DNA from: Crocinitomicaceae bacterium
Lineage (GTDB): Bacteria; Bacteroidota; Bacteroidia; Flavobacteriales_D; Crocinitomicaceae
DNA: 50,395 bases
NCBI GenBank assembly: GCA_020436025.1
Contig: JAGQYP010000026.1
Coordinates: 1-50,395 of the forward strand
Reading direction: 5' to 3'
The notes beneath the pieces were generated by a model. It did not search any database and was not told the origin of the DNA. It saw nothing but the letters and a program-made list of their open reading frames with translations. The first letter of the stretch is position 1. Every line of letters begins with the position of its first letter. A program made the translations under genes and the position numbers. Below, in pieces: positions 1 through 7,389 of this stretch.

Positions 1-126
1 TTTTTTTTTTGCAATTTGGGGTCAATCAAACTGACTATCAATTTAATGCGCCTACGAAAACTTGAATCTATCCTTTTATTTTAAGTTTCTTTCTTGAGCA
101 TTTTACGGTAGTGTAAAATTTATAAC

Positions 127-1125
127 ATGAAAAAAATTCTATTTGCAACTGCATGTACTATTGTAAGCTATTTTGCTTTGGGTCAAACTCAACAAAACAC
201 CCTTAACACTACTGGAAATGTAGGTGTGGGAACTACCAATCCGGCCACTCCACTTGAAGTGGTAGGAAAATCTAATTTAAAAGGAAGTGTGGCAATTGAT
301 TCCTCTGTTACTATTGGAGATAGTATGGTGGTAGAAAGGGATGCCAAAATCAAACAAGATTTAAGAGTGGATGGAAAAGGTGTTTTTGAAAAGAAATTAA
401 AAACAAAGAAAGACCTGATTGTAAAGGAAGATGCGCATATAGATGGAGACATCATCATGGAAGGGTATGCAGATTCCATTCAGGACTATGGAATCATGTT
501 TTTGGATGAAGATGGGAGAACCTTTCCAAAAGACAGGACTTCCTTTGCTCGTTTGATTTTGGATATTGCCAATGCAGGCAAGGAATGTTTGCAAGACCCT
601 TATGGAAATGTTATACCAGTTTCTCCTACCTGGCATTCTATCAATCCGGATATTGTATCTACAGGGATTTGGAATTGTGAAAGAAATGCAAAAGTGGGAA
701 TCAATACAGATGACCCTCAAGGCTATTTGCATGTAATTGGTTTTGGAGCAACGAATACAGATCGAATGCTGGTGATTGAAAATCCAGATTACGATAATGG
801 AAATGGGAATAATGTCCTATTTCAAGTAGGAGGAGATGGATTGGTATTTGCCAGAGAGATCAAAGTAAATCTAGACAATTGGCCGGATTATGTTTTTAAA
901 GAAGACTATGTTTTAATGCCTCTTTCTGAAGTAGAGAAATACATCGAAGAAAACGGACACCTTCCAAATGTAAAAAGTGCGAAGGAAATCGAGAAAGAAG
1001 GCTTAAATCTTGGAGAAACCAACAAGATGTTGATGGAGAAAATGGAAGAAATGACCCTTTACATGATTGAACTGGAGAAGAAAGTGAAGGCATTGGAGGA
1101 AAAGTTGAAAAATGAAAATAAGTAG
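127..1125 (+). CDS. secreted fibre-like surface protein with C-terminal coiled coil
   Basis: 332 residues. An N-terminal signal peptide (about 1-19, ending ..FALGQ) implies export. The mature start contains NVGVGTTNPATPLEV (residues 31-45) and a second related motif, KVGINTDDPQGYLHVIG, begins at residue 189; this G-(V/I)-G-(T/I)-x-x-P pattern is typical of phage-tail-fibre/adhesin-like proteins that are common in Bacteroidota. Between them is a run of short alternating beta-prone repeats (about 45-120) with V/I-x-x-D/G periodicity. From Y272 (YIEENGHLPNVKSAKE) the protein shows the conserved tail segment that precedes a C-terminal coiled coil (about 298-330, heptads of L/M/I with many K/E), which probably trimerises it. 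There is no T9SS sorting domain. It starts a + strand run; the next gene begins 2 bases after its stop. Exact role unknown; a structural surface or filament protein is the best guess. Confidence 0.7.
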   Translation: MKKILFATACTIVSYFALGQTQQNTLNTTGNVGVGTTNPATPLEVVGKSNLKGSVAIDSSVTIGDSMVVERDAKIKQDLRVDGKGVFEKKLKTKKDLIVKEDAHIDGDIIMEGYADSIQDYGIMFLDEDGRTFPKDRTSFARLILDIANAGKECLQDPYGNVIPVSPTWHSINPDIVSTGIWNCERNAKVGINTDDPQGYLHVIGFGATNTDRMLVIENPDYDNGNGNNVLFQVGGDGLVFAREIKVNLDNWPDYVFKEDYVLMPLSEVEKYIEENGHLPNVKSAKEIEKEGLNLGETNKMLMEKMEEMTLYMIELEKKVKALEEKLKNENK

Positions 1126-1127
1126 TC

Positions 1128-4055
1128 ATGAAATATTTTGCAATTTTTATTCTACTTGTTTCAAATCAAGCATTTTCTCAATTACCAGACACGGTTGAAA
1201 TTAGAGAAATTGAATTTCTTGATTCTGTTTACGCTGATTTTGAACCATTTTGTGAAACGCATCGGCTTTTAAATAAATATACAGATCCTTGGGACAGCAC
1301 TTTTACATATTTTTTAAAAGATAGAAATTCAGTGAATGACTCCATTTCATGTGATCTTCTTTATCATTTGATAAAAGAGATGAACTTTATATCTTACGAC
1401 AGTGTCTACATGACTTCTGTTTCTAATTTTGGAGTAAGTGCAATTAATCATATTATTGATCATGGCGGACCTATTAAACAAATACCATTAGGTGTGGTTG
1501 ATTATAAATTTAATTGGTTCAATAAGGACTCTGCTATTACTTCTGGAGCAATTCAATTAAATGGGATTTCTTATGAAATAGTAGACCCGAACGTACCATT
1601 TTACGAAGATCGAATAAGTTATGCAGGACCTCTTTTTGATTTTATATCAGATCCTGAAATCGAATTTGTATTAACCAATGATTTTATTATCACTGAGGAT
1701 GAATCTGCGGTCATTGGATATGAAATTAATGATGGTTCAGGTTGGACAAAATATAAGCTGAATGAAGCATTTACTTATTTCTGCTCTGCAGACACCATGC
1801 AGTTTTTTAGAATTAGGGTTTCATTTGAATCCGGATTTACAATTGAGAATTCGGTTGTTTTTCAGACACCAAAAATTCCGGACACTCCTCAACAAAAATG
1901 GTCTCTTGGTTGCAGTAGATCTGGAAAAGTTCCTGCAACTGCACAAAATGGAGATAAATGGCTAGAATGGTGTTTACTGGAAGGTTGTAATAATAATGGC
2001 ATAGATAAACCTTATATCATAGTTACGGGCTACAGACCTCCAATTTTTGGACAAAGTTTCACAAGAACTTTCGAATTATACAATACGAATCACGCTGGCC
2101 TAATCGGACATCTTCAAAACAATGGATACGATGTTTTTATTGTACGATTTAATTTTCATTGGAGACCCTATGTAATGGGAGTAGAAGATGCAGCAAATAT
2201 ATTTATCGAGTTTCTAAATATCGTTAATGCGGCAAAGGCAAATGAAAGCGATGGGTATTATGAAAATATTATTCATGGCAATTCAATGGGATGTGATGTC
2301 GTTACTACCGCTTTACTAAAAATGGAAAAAGAGCATAAAATTGACCAAAGTTCAACGCGCTTTCATCATTCAAGGTTATTCATTAGTTATGATGCAAATT
2401 ATTTCGGAGCAAACATCCCATTGAGTATGCAGTACATTGTGAAAAGCCAGTTCGCTCATTATTCGGCTAATACCCTATTAACTGCTTTTTTAGGAGGTTG
2501 GATTCCTGTAGCTTCACAATTAGGAGCAATCGGAAGTATCGCACTAAGAATTTACATGAATCAAGTAGTGGAAGCTAAGTTGTTTAAGGAGCTTGTTTCT
2601 TATCATACTGATGTTAATCAATTTAACTTTCCATGGTCTCCTTGGGTTAATCGATATATGACTCCTGGAGAGCATCCTGATAGAATTGCAATGGAAAACG
2701 TGAAGCAAACATATAATTATACAAATAGTTTTGTGCCAATTCCAGGAGATACAAGAAATATTGGAATCTCTTTGGGAAGAATTAAAAATACCTTAGAATA
2801 TCCCCCAACTTCTCAAGCTCTTGGAGATGGGGTAGATGATATATCCAACCAGTTTAGAGGTCCTGGAAATACATTTGCTTACTATAATGGTTTTACAGAA
2901 GGAATAGAAGCTTATGCCTTAAAGTATTCTCAATACCATTTGCCTATTTTTAAACGCCGATCTTTTTATGCCTGGACGGGAATCCCATTTATGTTTTTAC
3001 ACCAAAGAATGCATGGAAATTACACAAGAGAAGTGGATAATGCTTCGGGTTCCTATATGATAGGTCTAGGAAATATTGGAGCGGTAATTGGATGGGTTGG
3101 AGTTGGCGGTGGAATAGCCAGTTTAGACCCTGTTGACATTATTTCATATGCCTCTATTTTGGGCACCAAATACTCTCACAAATCAGTTCTAACAGGTCTA
3201 GCTATAAACCCAAATATTTGGCCAGCTAATGGATCTATGAGTATGGATATTCATTCTTTAAATTTGATGTATCAGCATTATAATACAATTCAAACTGACC
3301 AATCACGTCATTTTGGTTACCCTAACCTTGGACGACCCAACGACCATTTTGATATTACCCCTTTTGAAGCCATTTATGTGGATGAAGAAATTGACCCGCA
3401 CATTGATCTGGAAGATGCAAACATATTTTACAAAGATTCTCTGAATCAGTTTATCTTAAATGAATCCGAGCCTTGGTATTTGGGCTTACAAAATCAAAAT
3501 ATTGGTTCCGCAGTATTGAGTAATTATACTTATAGAGCCAAAAGAAGGGCCAAACACCAAATTGTTTGCGGACATCTGGTAACCCCTTCTACAGATCCGG
3601 GGGACTATAATGTACTCGGTAACGGAGATGTGGTTTTGAATGCGGGTGATGAAATTGTTTTGAAACCGGGCGTACATATTTCAAACGGGGCACAGTTTCA
3701 TGCCAAAATACATTATGACATTTGTGGTTCGCAATTGCCTCCCAATATCAATATAGATGGTTATTGGGAAGAAAAACCTTCCTTTCCAGAACAATTCGAG
3801 ATAGAAACCGAAACTAAATCTGAACTAAATTTAGAAACCTCAATCTACCCTAATCCCTCCAAAGATGAATTGCTGATTAAATCTACAGAGGAAATAACTT
3901 CTATTGAAATTTTTGATATTTCTGGTAAAAAAATAGAAACAGTCAAAGCTTTTGGAAAAGTCTTTAGGTATAGTCACCGACTTAAGCCGGGCACTTATTT
4001 TGTCAAAATATATTTGGGGCATCAAGTAGAAATTCATAAATTATTGGTACTATGA
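1128..4055 (+). CDS. T9SS-secreted protein with lipase-like alpha/beta-hydrolase region
   Basis: 975 residues with signal peptide (1-17, ..NQAFSQ). The middle section reads like an alpha/beta hydrolase: a hydrophobic strand YIIVTGYRPP, then a nucleophile elbow HGNSMG (residues 383-388) that fits G-x-S-x-G with Ser386 as the candidate nucleophile. After about residue 800 comes a short beta-rich block (GDEIVLKPGVHISNGAQF) often found just before sorting domains in Bacteroidota. The C-terminus from SIYPNPS (905-911) to the end, with IEIFDISGKKIE and LKPGTYFVKI, is a type A T9SS sorting domain, so the protein should be exported and either released or attached to the cell surface. The gene starts 2 bases after the preceding stop and its own stop overlaps the next start (ATGA), so the three genes are probably co-transcribed. 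Substrate unknown; catalytic Asp and His not assigned. Confidence 0.75.
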   Translation: MKYFAIFILLVSNQAFSQLPDTVEIREIEFLDSVYADFEPFCETHRLLNKYTDPWDSTFTYFLKDRNSVNDSISCDLLYHLIKEMNFISYDSVYMTSVSNFGVSAINHIIDHGGPIKQIPLGVVDYKFNWFNKDSAITSGAIQLNGISYEIVDPNVPFYEDRISYAGPLFDFISDPEIEFVLTNDFIITEDESAVIGYEINDGSGWTKYKLNEAFTYFCSADTMQFFRIRVSFESGFTIENSVVFQTPKIPDTPQQKWSLGCSRSGKVPATAQNGDKWLEWCLLEGCNNNGIDKPYIIVTGYRPPIFGQSFTRTFELYNTNHAGLIGHLQNNGYDVFIVRFNFHWRPYVMGVEDAANIFIEFLNIVNAAKANESDGYYENIIHGNSMGCDVVTTALLKMEKEHKIDQSSTRFHHSRLFISYDANYFGANIPLSMQYIVKSQFAHYSANTLLTAFLGGWIPVASQLGAIGSIALRIYMNQVVEAKLFKELVSYHTDVNQFNFPWSPWVNRYMTPGEHPDRIAMENVKQTYNYTNSFVPIPGDTRNIGISLGRIKNTLEYPPTSQALGDGVDDISNQFRGPGNTFAYYNGFTEGIEAYALKYSQYHLPIFKRRSFYAWTGIPFMFLHQRMHGNYTREVDNASGSYMIGLGNIGAVIGWVGVGGGIASLDPVDIISYASILGTKYSHKSVLTGLAINPNIWPANGSMSMDIHSLNLMYQHYNTIQTDQSRHFGYPNLGRPNDHFDITPFEAIYVDEEIDPHIDLEDANIFYKDSLNQFILNESEPWYLGLQNQNIGSAVLSNYTYRAKRRAKHQIVCGHLVTPSTDPGDYNVLGNGDVVLNAGDEIVLKPGVHISNGAQFHAKIHYDICGSQLPPNINIDGYWEEKPSFPEQFEIETETKSELNLETSIYPNPSKDELLIKSTEEITSIEIFDISGKKIETVKAFGKVFRYSHRLKPGTYFVKIYLGHQVEIHKLLVL

Positions 4056-4717
4056 TAAATAAAAGCTTAAGTATATTTTTCATTTTACTCCTTTTCTCCT
4101 GCGCCAAGGACGGTAAAAACATCTATGTTGAAGGCCGGGTAGTCAATCCCGTCACTGGTGAGGGAATTCCAAATATTACTTTGGACTTAAGAAAAAAAGT
4201 ACCCGATCCTGGGGGATCAGGGTCTGATTCTAAAACTGTTAAAACAGTATTATCCGATCAAAACGGATATTTTACTATTGCTCACAATGGATCTCTATTC
4301 AATAGTTATATAATTCACATGTCAAATTCTAATGGTATTGGGTACCATGTGGCTGGCTGGAAAGATGCAAGCGGCACATCTATAGGAGGATATAACCTAG
4401 AGGTAGACAAAGGTCAATATATGAATGTGAGGTATGAGTTGGTGCCTTATGCTGAATTCAAGGTGGACGCTTACAATGTTAACTGTTTTGACCAGACAGA
4501 CACTATGTTATTATATAAACAAAACCAAATTGGATCCTTGCAAGAGGGTCCTTGGATTTATCCAGGATGCAATAGTTTTCTTGGAGGATATAATAAAGTC
4601 CCTATGGGTAAAATCTATTTTTCGTGGCACGTAATAAGAAACGGTATCACAAACATATATAGTGACACGATTTATCTGGATGAAGGGGAACAAGAAACAT
4701 TTACCATCAATTACTAA
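4052..4717 (+). CDS. lipoprotein with carboxypeptidase-regulatory-like domain, copy 1
   Basis: 221 residues. A lipobox (LLFSC, Cys17) marks it as an SPII lipoprotein. Directly after it is a VEGRVVNPVTGEGIPNITL stretch, the typical start of a carboxypeptidase-regulatory-like / transthyretin-like beta-sandwich (Pfam CarboxypepD_reg type), followed by a G-Y-F beta strand and YHVAGWKDASG. It overlaps the hydrolase gene by 4 bases (ATGA), suggesting translational coupling. Its neighbour 58 bases downstream is a clear paralogue along the whole length (SCAKxGKNI, VVNPVTG, SLFNSYI, GWKDA.G, LPYA, NVNC, TINY at the end). Function unknown; probably a surface or periplasmic accessory of the secreted hydrolase-like protein upstream. 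Confidence 0.7.
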   Translation: MINKSLSIFFILLLFSCAKDGKNIYVEGRVVNPVTGEGIPNITLDLRKKVPDPGGSGSDSKTVKTVLSDQNGYFTIAHNGSLFNSYIIHMSNSNGIGYHVAGWKDASGTSIGGYNLEVDKGQYMNVRYELVPYAEFKVDAYNVNCFDQTDTMLLYKQNQIGSLQEGPWIYPGCNSFLGGYNKVPMGKIYFSWHVIRNGITNIYSDTIYLDEGEQETFTINY

Positions 4718-4763
4718 ATTCATTCTTTGCGAATTCCCGTAAACATCTCCAATTATAGTTTAC

Positions 4764-4771
4764 TATCTTTG
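4764..4771 (+). promoter_or_regulatory. -7 box (TATCTTTG) of the second lipoprotein gene
   Basis: The octamer is a perfect match to the Bacteroidota -7 consensus TAnnTTTG. It ends only four bases before the ATG at 4776, so transcription from it would give a leaderless or nearly leaderless mRNA. No good -33 box was found at normal spacing, which limits confidence. Confidence 0.45.
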
Positions 4772-4775
4772 GATC

Positions 4776-5432
4776 ATGAAAAACCTGATAATCATATCTT
4801 TGCTCTTTCTTTTCTCCTGTGCCAAAGAAGGAAAGAATATCTGCATAGAAGGAAAAGTTATTAATCCTGTTACAGGACAGCCTATAGAAGGCATACGGCT
4901 CGTATTGCATAAAAAGACCTCCGACTTAGGCTCTGGTTCCAGCTCTGTAATTAAAAGCGAAGCTTACTCTGATATTAACGGAAACTTCGTACTTTCCCAT
5001 AATGGAAGTTTGTTCAATAGTTATATAGTATTGATTGAATATCCCAATGAGGGTTATCATCTTGTAGGATGGAAAGATGCAACTGGTCAAACTATCGGGG
5101 GGTATCAGTTAGATGTAAAAAAAGGGGAGTTGATGGATGTGAGGCTGGAGCTATTGCCCTATGCGAATGTAAAGTTTAATTTTAACAATGTTAATTGCGT
5201 TGATACGACTGATTTATTACAAGTTTATCTTTCTGACGATTATGATGTATTTCTTCCAGGAGCATGGGAACATTACGGTTGTGTAAATTATCTGGGGTTT
5301 TATGGAGCACTAAAACCTATGGGATATTATTATATTCATTGGGATGTAACCCGAAACAATGTAATGACATCATTTGATGATACAATATATCTAAATGAGG
5401 GCGAAATGAAAACTTATACTATCAATTATTAA
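4776..5432 (+). CDS. lipoprotein with carboxypeptidase-regulatory-like domain, copy 2
   Basis: 218 residues, lipobox FLFSC with Cys15. Same architecture as the gene just upstream: IEGKVINPVTGQPIEGIRL strand set of a carboxypeptidase-regulatory-like domain, then FVLSHNGSLFNSYI, YHLVGWKDATG, LLPYANVKF, NVNCVDTTD and the terminal YTINY. The two are a tandem duplication that has since diverged. Unlike copy 1 it has its own promoter-like box immediately upstream. Function unknown; presumed outer-membrane or surface lipoprotein. Confidence 0.7.
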   Translation: MKNLIIISLLFLFSCAKEGKNICIEGKVINPVTGQPIEGIRLVLHKKTSDLGSGSSSVIKSEAYSDINGNFVLSHNGSLFNSYIVLIEYPNEGYHLVGWKDATGQTIGGYQLDVKKGELMDVRLELLPYANVKFNFNNVNCVDTTDLLQVYLSDDYDVFLPGAWEHYGCVNYLGFYGALKPMGYYYIHWDVTRNNVMTSFDDTIYLNEGEMKTYTINY

Positions 5433-5661
5433 ACCAATTCTTTGTATAAACCGGAAACTTCCCTCGCTGGTTCGAGCGTTTCCCCCAGCTGGTTCGAGCG
5501 TCTCGCTCGGATCGATCATATATTTTTGTTCTATCGGAACTTTAAAAATAAATTTCTGGTAAAGAACCATGTAGGTTGGTCCAATTTTACCCATCAATAA
5601 CTAAATTCATTCTTTAGATTATCCACAATTAAGGTATCTCAAAATGCGACATCAAGTGTTA
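5433..5661. repeat. intergenic region with short direct repeats and a remnant of the lipoprotein 3' end
   Basis: Gene-free except for the recA terminator that follows. Two copies of GCTGGTTCGAGCGT lie at 5466-5479 and 5488-5501 (period 22), followed by a GC-rich TCTCGCTCGGATCGATC. At 5591-5615 a 25-base stretch matches the last codons and the 3' flank of lipoprotein copy 1 (4704-4728) at 24 of 25 positions, which suggests a third, deleted duplicate once stood here. Confidence 0.5.
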
Positions 5662-5699
5662 TAAAAAACAAACCCCACACTCTAAAAGAATGCGGGGTT
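5662..5699 (-). terminator. rho-independent terminator of recA
   Basis: Read on the - strand: stem AACCCC.CA / TG.GGGGTT around a TTCTTTTAGA loop, followed by TTGTTTTTTAT. It sits just downstream of the recA stop. Confidence 0.75.
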
Positions 5700-5720
5700 C
5701 GAATTATAAATTATAGCGTC

Positions 5721-6743
5721 TTATTCCTCACCTTTAGGTTTGGTCAGAGCTTCTTTAATCTTGGTTTCTAGTTCGTCCATCAATTCAGGATTGTCTTGGA
5801 TCAATGCTTTAACGGCATCTCTTCCTTGTCCTAAACGTGTCTCTCCGTAGCTAAACCAAGAACCTGCTTTACTTAAGATTCCTAAATCCACACCTAAGTC
5901 TATGATTTCTCCAACTTTGGAAATTCCTTCACCGTACATGATGTCAAATTCTGCTTTTCTAAATGGTGGCGCAACCTTGTTTTTGACAATTTTCACCTTG
6001 GTTCTGTTTCCAACAATTTCTTCACCTTCCTTGATTTGAGAAGATTTTCTAATGTCAATACGAATTGAGGAGTAGAATTTCAATGCGTTACCACCAGTTG
6101 TTGTTTCCGGGTTTCCAAACATCACACCGATTTTGTCTCTCAATTGGTTGATGAAAATAACCGAACAACCTGCTTTATTAATAGAAGAAGTTAATTTTCT
6201 TAAAGCTTTAGACATTAATCGAGCTTGCAGACCCATTTGCGAGTCTCCCATTTCCCCTTCGATTTCTGCTCTTGGAGTCAATGCTGCAACCGAATCCACT
6301 ACTAAAAGATCAATAGCTCCTGAACGGATCAAATTGTCTGCAATTTCCAAAGCTTGTTCTCCGTTGTCGGGCTGAGAAATCAATAAGTTTTCTGTGTCTA
6401 CTCCTAATGCAGCTGCATAAAACTGATCGAAAGCATGCTCTGCGTCAATGATTGCTGCAATTCCACCTTGTTTTTGTACTTCTGCGATGGCGTGAATGGC
6501 CAAAGTAGTTTTACCTGAAGACTCAGGGCCGTAGATTTCAATAATTCTTCCTTTTGGGAATCCACCTACTCCTAAAGCCAAATCCAATGTAATGGAACCT
6601 GTTGGGATTACCTCTACATCTACAATTGCCTGATCCCCCAATTTCATGATGGATCCTTTTCCGAATGTCTTCTCCAACTTATCCATTGTAAGTTGAAGCG
6701 CTTTAAGCTTTTGTTCGTTTACTTCTTTTGTTTCTGTTGCCAT
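5721..6743 (-). CDS. recA: recombinase RecA
   Basis: 340 residues, the family's usual length. RecA forms ATP-dependent filaments on single-stranded DNA, catalyses strand exchange and activates LexA-type self-cleavage. Visible motifs: Walker A GPESSGKT (72-79), Walker B LLVVD (146-150), loop L1 [10 protein letters not shown] (162-171), loop L2 [17 protein letters not shown] (205-221), and the short acidic C-terminus ending KGEE. The ATG start gives the normal N-terminal helix. It stands alone between the lipoproteins and the peroxiredoxin, with its own -7 box upstream and a strong terminator downstream. No LexA-type operator was recognised. Confidence 0.97.
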   Translation of the reverse strand: MATETKEVNEQKLKALQLTMDKLEKTFGKGSIMKLGDQAIVDVEVIPTGSITLDLALGVGGFPKGRIIEIYGPESSGKTTLAIHAIAEVQKQGGIAAIIDAEHAFDQFYAAALGVDTENLLISQPDNGEQALEIADNLIRSGAIDLLVVDSVAALTPRAEIEGEMGDSQMGLQARLMSKALRKLTSSINKAGCSVIFINQLRDKIGVMFGNPETTTGGNALKFYSSIRIDIRKSSQIKEGEEIVGNRTKVKIVKNKVAPPFRKAEFDIMYGEGISKVGEIIDLGVDLGILSKAGSWFSYGETRLGQGRDAVKALIQDNPELMDELETKIKEALTKPKGEE

Positions 6744-6760
6744 AACTTATAATTTTTAAC

Positions 6761-6768
6761 CAAAACTA
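6761..6768 (-). promoter_or_regulatory. -7 box of recA
   Basis: The - strand reads TAGTTTTG, a perfect TAnnTTTG match, 17 bases before the recA ATG. The -33 region is not clear. Confidence 0.45.
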
Positions 6769-6803
6769 CTTTGCCAGATCGTAAAGTATTTACGGTGTGA
6801 TTT

Positions 6804-7265
6804 TTAATTTTCCAATTCAGCCAAAATTTGTTCGGTGGACTCCTTGGTTTTTACTTTTTCTATGATTAATTGAATTTTTCCTTCTTCATTTATAATAAAG
6901 GTAGTGCGGTTAATTCCGTCGTATTCTCTTCCCATGAATTTTTTCGGACCCCACACACCATAGGCATTGATCACTTTTTTGTCAACATCGGCTAATAGGC
7001 GAAAGGGTAATTCATGCTTTTCGATGAATTTTTGATGTTTGTTCTCGTCGTCTGCACTTACACCTAGTACATCAAATCCCTTGGCAGCTAGATCCTGATA
7101 GTGATCTCTAAAATTACACGACTCTGCTGTACATCCTGGTGTTAAATCTTTTGGATAGAAATACAAAATCAGTTTTTTTCCTTTGTAATCTGCCAGGCTT
7201 ACTGCCTTCCCATCCTGATCCTTTCCGCTTAATTCTGGTGCTTTATCTCCTACTTTTAATTTCAT
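6804..7265 (-). CDS. bcp: thioredoxin-dependent peroxiredoxin, Bcp/PrxQ type
   Basis: 153 residues, full length for the family. It reduces hydrogen and alkyl peroxides in the cytoplasm, with electrons from thioredoxin. The active site is YPKDLTPGCTAESCNF with peroxidatic Cys45 and resolving Cys50, the five-residue spacing of the atypical 2-Cys Bcp subgroup. LPFRLLADVDKKV and YGVW follow as expected, and the C-terminal strand ends in ILAELEN. Located 60 bases upstream of recA on the same strand, so read-through into recA is possible, but recA has its own -7 box. Confidence 0.93.
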   Translation of the reverse strand: MKLKVGDKAPELSGKDQDGKAVSLADYKGKKLILYFYPKDLTPGCTAESCNFRDHYQDLAAKGFDVLGVSADDENKHQKFIEKHELPFRLLADVDKKVINAYGVWGPKKFMGREYDGINRTTFIINEEGKIQLIIEKVKTKESTEQILAELEN

Positions 7266-7389
7266 CTGACGAATATTTAAACAAAATGAATGACGTAAAA
7301 TTAATCAAAAATTTGAATTGGTCATCATTTCTTTCTTTAAAATTAATTAAATTCGGATTGTTAATTATTCATTTAAACGCTTAAATCCG

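Noticed and set aside
1..126. Poly-T stretch at the window edge as terminator or repeat
   Set aside because: Only ten Ts at the very edge with no visible hairpin inside the window.
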